Of a stretch of 64,000 nt of DNA, positions 63,321-64,000 are shown piece by piece; the first letter of the stretch is position 1; each line of letters begins with the position of its first letter. Source of the DNA: Dehalococcoidia bacterium (GTDB lineage: Bacteria > Chloroflexota > Dehalococcoidia > Lucifugimonadales > UBA3495); contig DPHC01000014.1 in assembly GCA_003523055.1 (NCBI GenBank), positions 46,433 through 110,432 of the forward strand. Direction: 5' to 3'. Below the pieces are notes generated by a model. That model did no database searches. It was not told the origin of the DNA and saw only the letters and a program-made list of their open reading frames with translations. A program made the position numbers and the translations under genes.

Positions 63321-64000
63321 ATGGAATATCGAAACATTCCAAGTGTCGAGGCTGTGATAAATACAGATTCCTTGAAAGAATTGTCAGGTGAATACCCACG
63401 GGAATGGCTAGTAGATATTACTAGGCTACAAATATCTAATAACAGAATTGGAATCAAGGAAGGACACCCCGTTAAGAATGCTGAAATTATTTCTATGGAA
63501 GTAGTGGACTATGTGAAAAATATCATGTCAGTTAAACCACGCGATGTGATCAATGCATCAGGCGTTATTATACATACTAATCTAGGTAGGGCCCCTTTGA
63601 GTGAAGACAGTATAACATCAGCAATGAAATGTTCTGAAGGATATAGTGACTTAGAATTTGACCTGGAATCAGGTAAAAGAGGAGCACGATTGGCATCGGT
63701 TAAATCATTATTGACTCAACTTACGCAAGCCGAAGATGCTGTTGTAGTAAACAATAATGCAGCGGCTTTATTATTGGCTTTGTCTGCTTTGTGCACTGGT
63801 AAAGAGGTAATAGTGCCAAGAAGCGAAGCTATCGAAATCGGAGGAGGGTTCAGAATACCAGACGTATTATCACAAAGTGGAGCCACGTTGGTGGATATTG
63901 GGACTACTAATAGGACATATATATCTGATTATGAAAGAGCAATTTCTGATAACACTGGAGCTTTTCTAAAAGCCCATTCTAGTAATTTTGTTATTACTGG
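63321..64000 (+). CDS. selA: L-seryl-tRNA(Sec) selenium transferase, N-terminal part (cut by window edge)
   Basis: SelA converts Ser-tRNA(Sec) to selenocysteyl-tRNA(Sec) with selenophosphate, on a PLP cofactor. The 226 visible residues have the family signatures INASGVIIHTNLGRAPLS, YSDLEFDLESGKRGAR, VNNNAAALLLALSAL, EVIVPRSEAIEIGGGFRIPD and GTTNRTYISDYERAI. The PLP lysine lies beyond the window. Its presence means this organism makes selenocysteine, which supports the UGA reading at 54745; selB, selC and selD should lie elsewhere or just downstream. Confidence 0.94.
   Translation, partial: MEYRNIPSVEAVINTDSLKELSGEYPREWLVDITRLQISNNRIGIKEGHPVKNAEIISMEVVDYVKNIMSVKPRDVINASGVIIHTNLGRAPLSEDSITSAMKCSEGYSDLEFDLESGKRGARLASVKSLLTQLTQAEDAVVVNNNAAALLLALSALCTGKEVIVPRSEAIEIGGGFRIPDVLSQSGATLVDIGTTNRTYISDYERAISDNTGAFLKAHSSNFVIT

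Noticed and set aside
1..64000. CRISPR arrays, insertion sequences, prophage or integron features
   Set aside because: No regularly spaced direct repeats, transposase or integrase frames were seen.

Overview
This is an AT-rich, gene-dense bacterial chromosome segment with no insertion sequence, phage gene or CRISPR array visible. The set of families suggests a streamlined marine Chloroflexota bacterium of the Dehalococcoidia/SAR202 kind. These include a luciferase-like flavin oxidoreductase, a family III CoA-transferase, a CMD-family protein, an acyl-CoA dehydrogenase, monomeric isocitrate dehydrogenase, an 11-subunit-type nuo cluster and several unusual gene fusions. That placement is an inference from gene content, not from a phylogeny. 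Genes are tightly packed, with many 1-4 nt overlaps and short gaps. Layout: 1-1.4 kb is the start of a str operon on the minus strand (rpsL-rpsG-fusA, fusA cut by the window edge) with a good sigma70-type promoter. From 1.5 to 8.7 kb on the plus strand come thiD, a eukaryote-like ileS, mutM and a 698-residue three-domain protein (DapA-like aldolase, MfnB-like furan phosphate synthase, TusA-like domain). From 8.7 to 22 kb lie DNA repair and housekeeping genes: sbcC, ffh, an alkA-like glycosylase, proBA and mfd, with a CMD-family protein, an amidohydrolase and a TlpA-like lipoprotein. From 22 to 32 kb are two tRNA genes, pncC, an LLM oxidoreductase, an MFS transporter, a PAC2 protein, moaA with an RNase HI-MoaC fusion, rdgB, a CoA-transferase and an alpha/beta hydrolase. 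From 32.2 to 44.1 kb a single long plus-strand cluster encodes respiratory complex I (nuoABCDHIJK, a small DUF2007-like ORF, nuoLMN), followed by nadK and a NUDIX hydrolase. From 44.2 to 52.3 kb is a central-carbon block: sdhA, sdhB and a heterodisulfide-reductase-B-like sdhE on plus, facing an aminotransferase, mdh and monomeric icd on minus. From 52.4 kb to the end are yyaL, a probable thioredoxin-fold selenoprotein, thrS, prfB with a programmed frameshift, a dcd-ribD-ribE-ribBA run, an acyl-CoA dehydrogenase and the start of selA. The genes fit an aerobic or microaerobic heterotroph. Succinate and malate oxidation and complex I feed a quinone pool, and amino and short-chain acids pass through CoA-linked steps. 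The most interesting points are as follows. (1) A lipoprotein-like thioredoxin-fold gene has an in-frame UGA exactly where the first Cys of CxxC should be, a strong hairpin just after it, and selA about 8.3 kb away. (2) The DapA-MfnB-TusA fusion carries an archaeal cofactor-type furan synthase domain. (3) There is an RNase HI-MoaC fusion next to moaA. (4) The IleRS2-type enzyme has its HxGH motif rearranged to GxHH. (5) Succinate dehydrogenase has an HdrB-like subunit and no membrane anchor genes. Within 10 kb UGA has three apparent roles: stop, selenocysteine and RF2 frameshift switch.
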